Origin: Cocos nucifera
Taxonomy: Eukaryota; Streptophyta; Magnoliopsida; Arecales; Arecaceae
Length of the DNA stretch: 64,000 nucleotides
Direction: 5' to 3'
Assembly: GCA_006176705.1 (NCBI GenBank)
Contig: QRFJ01000503.1
Span: 573,089-637,088 of the forward strand
This document shows positions 60,079 through 64,000 of this stretch, piece after piece. The translations under genes were made by a program, and so were the position numbers. Under the pieces are notes generated by a model. It did not search any database and was not told where the DNA came from. It saw only the letters and a program-made list of their open reading frames with translations. Each line of letters opens with the position of its first letter. Positions within the stretch are counted from its first letter, which is position 1.

Positions 60079-61735
60079 TGATAAGCATCATAAATTCACC
60101 AATAAAAGTATTAATTTATTAATTAATTTATATTAATTTTTAAGAATTATCAATCAATTTATATATAATTTTTAAAAAATTCATATTTTTATTAATTAAA
60201 AAATTAATTAAAAAATAATAAAAAAATAAATAAAAATTAAAAAATAAAATTTTATTATTAATAGAAAGAGCTCATTTTTTTGATCACAACGAAATAAATT
60301 TCAAGTAAAACGGAGCTAAAATGAAAAAGATATGAATTTTTAAAAAAATATAAAATAAATAAAAATTAAATAAAAAAAAAGAAAACGGCTCAACCGGCTC
60401 CGCAAGCCGAGCCACCAAGCCAAGCCGAGCCACCAAGCCAAGCCGAGCCATCAAAGCCGACTCAGTCATTGAAGCCATCAGCCGGTCTACGATCCAGGCG
60501 TGGACCGCCAGCTCAGCAAAATCCGGCGAATCAGAGCCTGCCACGTGGTGGACCTAGACCCTTAAAGGGTCTACAAAATTTTATCGCGGCTCACAGGGCA
60601 ATCTGGTCATTTCACTCGGTGACAGAAGCGTTGATTGGTTGCGGTGTGCGGTGCGGCCGGTCTACGCGGTCCATGGGAACAGTAATTGCGCGATCGGACG
60701 GCTGCGGTTGATTGCGGTTAAGATCGGACGGTCAGCATTTTTTTCGGTTGCCAATTTCACTCGGATCACCATCAAACGGCAGCGCCTGATTCCAGCTTCG
60801 ATCCGACGGTCCAGAACGCTCCCGGCGGTGATCAGGACTCCCGAAGCGCGATTTGCGGCCAGATTTCCTCGATCAAGCGCGATCGGACGGCCAGAATTTA
60901 ATTCGAGCTGATCTGGGCTGATAGGCATCCGATTTTGATGATTTTTGAACCGTTCGATTCCTATCGGATAGCCTGATTTTACCAGATTTACCAGAGACAT
61001 AACAGAGTTGTTTTTATTCAAATTTTATTCAAATTTTTATGATTACAAAGGGAATTAGTCCCATATTGCTTTTAGAAATAAATATCTACCTCTTCTAGCT
61101 CTATAAAAAGGATCCTAAGCCTCTAAGAAAGGAGGAGGGTTGGAAGAGGAAGCTAAGGTATAGGGTGGAAGTCAAGCTCTGGGATTAAAGGTTGCTTCAA
61201 AGCTGCGGTGCTGCTGAGAAGAAGAGCCGGTCTTCTACGCCATCTTCATGCCTACGCCGATCTGCGATCTTCATCTAGTCTTTTTTTTCCTTTAATTTCT
61301 TGTATTAAAATTCTAAATTTTCTTTAATTTCTTGTATTTAAATTCTGCATCTTAGTTTTAAATTTAATAAAGAAAGTTTCATTATTCTTTTCAATTCTAG
61401 CTCTTTAAATTATTTGTTCTTTATTGCTTTTTAATTTTACTATAAGTAGTTGCTAAGATCTAAATAGTAGATCTTAGTATCAAATTTATTTTTACATAAT
61501 TTAAATTCTATTTTTATTTATAGATCTATTTTTTGACTTTAATTTTAAAAAAAAAATCCTTGCTTTCTTTTCTTGAAAAAAAAAAAATCAAAGATTTTAG
61601 AAATAAATCATTGCCTCTCTGTGGATTCGACCCAACTCACCACTTTCTTCATAATTTTTAGTTAGTTTAAAAAGTAAAGAGTCGGATTTAAATTGATAAA
61701 CACGGTGTCTTAACGACAGCATCGTGTCCCTTTCA
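60079..61735 (+). repeat. 3' LTR of Athila-2 (1657 bp)
   Basis: Starts TGATAAGCATCATAAATTCA and ends CCCTTTCA, aligned along its length with the 5' LTR. It includes a short tandem array of CCAAGCCAAGCCGAG-type units at about 60405-60455. TATA box at 61102-61110. Confidence 0.88.
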
Positions 61736-63064
61736 TTTGGAGATCGATGGAGCATTAAAGGACTTCAGCTTATCGGCCAAACTCCGATCCTTGCTTTCTA
61801 GCCTGGGGGATCGATGGATTGATTCCCTTATCTCGCCCCATGGAGGAAACCCTAACCCTAAGGAGGGATGGGAGATGAAAAAAAATTTCTTCTTTCAACC
61901 GTGAACAGAGGAAGGAGCACCTTTAAGTAGTTCCTTCTTGCCAAACTGCGGAGATACATACCACCAGTCTTTGGCATTTGGATGGCATTTGAAGATGAAA
62001 AAATTACGGAATAAGAAAATGATAGGTCGGACGCCAACCATGGTGCACAGAGAGAAAAATCCTATAATGAATCTAAAAAAATTTGGTGCCATAGCAGCAA
62101 GAAAAATATTGAGAAACCTAAATAGATTAACCACGAAAGGAGGTAAGGATAATCTAAGTCCAGCTCGAAGGGTTTCGACATACAGACAGGTTCGACAAGG
62201 AGGAGGTGAGCAAACTCAATCGTCGGACTCAAGAAGTTCGAGCTCGTGTCCAAAAGAAATCCCAAACTAAATTCTAACCAAGAAAAGATCGTCGGACCAA
62301 AGTCTACAAGGAATTATTGCAGGCACAAAAGGACAGGCCGACTCCAAGGGTTCGGCCTCCTCAGGAGGCAGGTTCACCAAGGTTAAAGGGGCTGGGCTCT
62401 CAGAACAAGTTGATCAGGATCCCTCGCTAGACATTTGGATCAAAGTGAAATTGAGGAATCACTCAAAAATCAGGAAAAAAAAAAGATGTACAAACTTCGA
62501 CAAAAATAGAAAGAGTGAAAAAGCAAAGAGCGCAGAAATAATCTAAAAAAGTATCGGAGGGCTAACCTAGATCGGCTGAAAAGAATAAGAAGATGATGAA
62601 TGTATCGAAAATCGAACTGGGGTGCACCTGGAACCAAAGAAAATGAAGAAAGAAGCTTGGACCCTTGCTCGGGACGAAGAAGGAAATCAGAGGAAGGAGA
62701 TGAGGATTTCAAAAGAAGTAAAAGGCTCGGAGGAGGAGGACGGGTTTAAATAACCCCTGGAATTCTAAGATGGTTATGATTGCAGATCTTTTTCAGTCGG
62801 TCTCTGATCGATGTGTGTCCTACTTATTATGGCAGAAAGCTTCGAACAGGCAGATCCTTAATAGCGCCGTACTTCGAGTAGACTTCTGATGGAAAATTCA
62901 AAAAACGTCTCTTTGGATCATCCTGCATTTACGAAGCTTTGATGCCAACCCGGTAAAAGCCAAAATTTCTCATCCAACCCAGACGCAGAAAATCCAATAG
63001 GATTGAAAAATCTTTCAAACTTCGCCAGTCTTCATTTTACTCTCATCCTTCGAACTTCGAACTT
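61736..63064 (+). other. Unassigned 1.3 kb before the Tat-4 LTR
   Basis: Contains AAACCCTAACCCTAAGG (about 61848), which resembles a telo-box, and an open frame at 61938-62270 (110 codons, Lys/Arg-rich, ending in a Ser-rich tail) without a family I recognise. The rest is purine-rich with no strong coding signal. Likely element 3' UTR. Confidence 0.45.
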
Positions 63065-63065
63065 T

Positions 63066-63080
63066 GGAGTAGGAGAACTA
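63066..63080 (+). other. Polypurine tract of Tat-4
   Basis: GGAGTAGGAGAACTA, similar to the Tat-3 tract GGAGTGGAGGGGACTAT and at the same distance from the LTR start. Confidence 0.65.
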
Positions 63081-63081
63081 A

Positions 63082-64000
63082 TTTTGGGGATAAATCTATG
63101 CCTGCCAAAATTCGGCTAAGACTCCGACTCTTGATTAGTTCCGTCTGATTGCAACTACGACAATCGAATCTCAACCCACGAAAGTATTCGAACTCTGAAT
63201 CATTCTGAGATGGCCGACCTTCGACACTACAGTCAAATAGTCCAATTGGCTGGGAAGATCAATTTCGGATTCAGTAGGACGTTGCAGATTTCTTTTCCAG
63301 ACGAACTCGAATAGTTAATGCTTCTACCCCATAGAACCGGCTAAATCTCTGGCTCCTACGCATTCTATTCAGCCAATCTCCTTCTGTGAAACATCTTCAG
63401 TAGTCGAATTTCTTCCGAACTATCCTTAGATAAACTTCAGCACTTTATCATTATTCGTCGGTGAGCAATCCTGGGAATGGCCGAACCTCAAAGGAATAAT
63501 AAAGGCATCAATGTTTCAGTCATGCTTGCTTGTTGTGGCCATCGATCAATACTTGATCCAGGCGGATCCCTCGCAGTCGGACTCCTTTCGATTGGATGTC
63601 TTCCATGCCTCTTCGCTGGTCGAACCCCTGCCGAACTTCTCTTTCGATCGAATTTCTTCCAGCCGTCTGAAAGGACCATGGCGTACACCTTCAACATAAC
63701 AAATAAAAGTCAATACATGGTCAATCTTGAGAACCTCCGAACTTCTTCGAAACAATAACATCCAAGAGCCCTTCATCACCTGCAACCATTCCATCCGAAC
63801 TACGGTTGTTAGGTCTATAACAGACTAGCACGTCACGACAATGGACACCATCCTCCATAACAAACTTCACGTGATTTCGAACGGTCTACTACCAAGCGAT
63901 TGCAGCGATCACTATCAATTTGTTACAGGCTTCAGGATTACAAAAGAAATCCTCCAGATACGTTTTCTTCAGACTTTCTTTTTTTTTTTCCAAAATTCTG
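63082..64000 (+). repeat. 3' LTR of Tat-4 (partial, cut by the window end)
   Basis: Starts TTTTGGGGATAAATCT and follows the Tat-2 LTR (25904 onwards) with roughly 85% identity by eye. Most differences are transitions. The TATA box of Tat-2 (TATAAAAGG) is TTACAAAAG here, at about 63936-63944. Confidence 0.85.

Larger units (their letters stand above)
50512..61735 (+). mobile_element. Athila-2: nearly complete Athila-type Ty3/gypsy element (11.2 kb)
   Basis: Both LTRs, primer site, leader, gag, protease, RT, RNase H, integrase, a 1.3-kb region after pol and the polypurine tract are present in order. No envelope-like frame, which some Athila elements carry, is seen. Coding frames are broken by single-base shifts. 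The left flank is Copia-3 LTR, but the right flank does not continue that LTR, and the 5-bp flanks (GTGTC and TTTGG) do not match. Confidence 0.9.
61736..64000 (+). mobile_element. Tat-4: 3' UTR and start of the 3' LTR of a Tat-like element
   Basis: A polypurine tract (GGAGTAGGAGAACTA, 63066-63080) lies directly before an LTR that matches Tat-2. So the DNA to its left up to 61735 should be the 3' part of a plus-strand element. No pol motif is seen in it. It could be the distal end of Tat-2, separated by all the nested insertions, or another copy. The LTR continues past the window. Confidence 0.65.

Noticed and set aside
61845..61862. Telomeric repeat tract
   Set aside because: Only about two units of CCCTAA; short telo-box-like motifs are common and do not show a telomere.

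Overview
The window looks like plant nuclear DNA, most likely a monocot and possibly a palm. I base this on the transposon content, the AT-rich intergenic sequence and the spliceosomal introns; the species is inferred, not shown. It has no bacterial-type operons, CRISPR arrays or RNA genes that I can support. About two thirds is LTR retrotransposon. A run of exactly 1000 N (35112-36111) marks a scaffold gap.

Layout. (1) 1-7026: a Ty3/gypsy element of the Tat type on the minus strand (Tat-1), running off the left edge, with one complete LTR, gag, protease, reverse transcriptase, two RNase H domains and integrase, all frameshifted. (2) 8038-10300: the last three exons of a TIM10 gene (small Tim chaperone of the mitochondrial intermembrane space) on the plus strand, with a GC-AG intron. 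Its first exon is not visible and may lie beyond Tat-1. (3) 13409-18703: a decayed but still intron-containing brassinosteroid-signaling-kinase (BSK) gene on the minus strand, with a stop and several frameshifts. (4) 18820-20113: a hAT-like DNA element just upstream of the BSK start, followed by AT-rich DNA with two MITE-like inverted-repeat elements.

(5) 25904-64000: a nest of retrotransposons. Tat-2 (plus, 25904-28905) is interrupted by Tat-3 (minus, 28906-31788), whose 3' UTR is a satellite-like array. Tat-3 is interrupted by an Athila element (Athila-1, plus, 31789 to the gap). After the gap come the 3' end and LTR of a Ty1/copia element (Copia-1, plus), a nearly complete copia element in the opposite direction (Copia-2, minus, 38432-47343), the 3' half of a third copia (Copia-3, plus), a nearly complete Athila (Athila-2, plus, 50512-61735) with both LTRs, and the 3' end of another Tat-like element (Tat-4) at the right edge.

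Only TIM10 looks like a functional host gene. All retroelement coding regions carry frameshifts or stops, many of them readable as C-to-T changes, and several have lost catalytic or zinc-binding residues. I see no new defence or metabolic system. The most interesting points are the GC-AG intron and the antisense retrotransposon beside TIM10, the tandem-repeat 3' UTRs and U3 repeats of the Tat elements, the lost catalytic residues in Tat-1 integrase and Copia-2 protease, a strong stem-loop in the Copia-2 leader, and several junctions near the gap that are either rearrangements or assembly errors.
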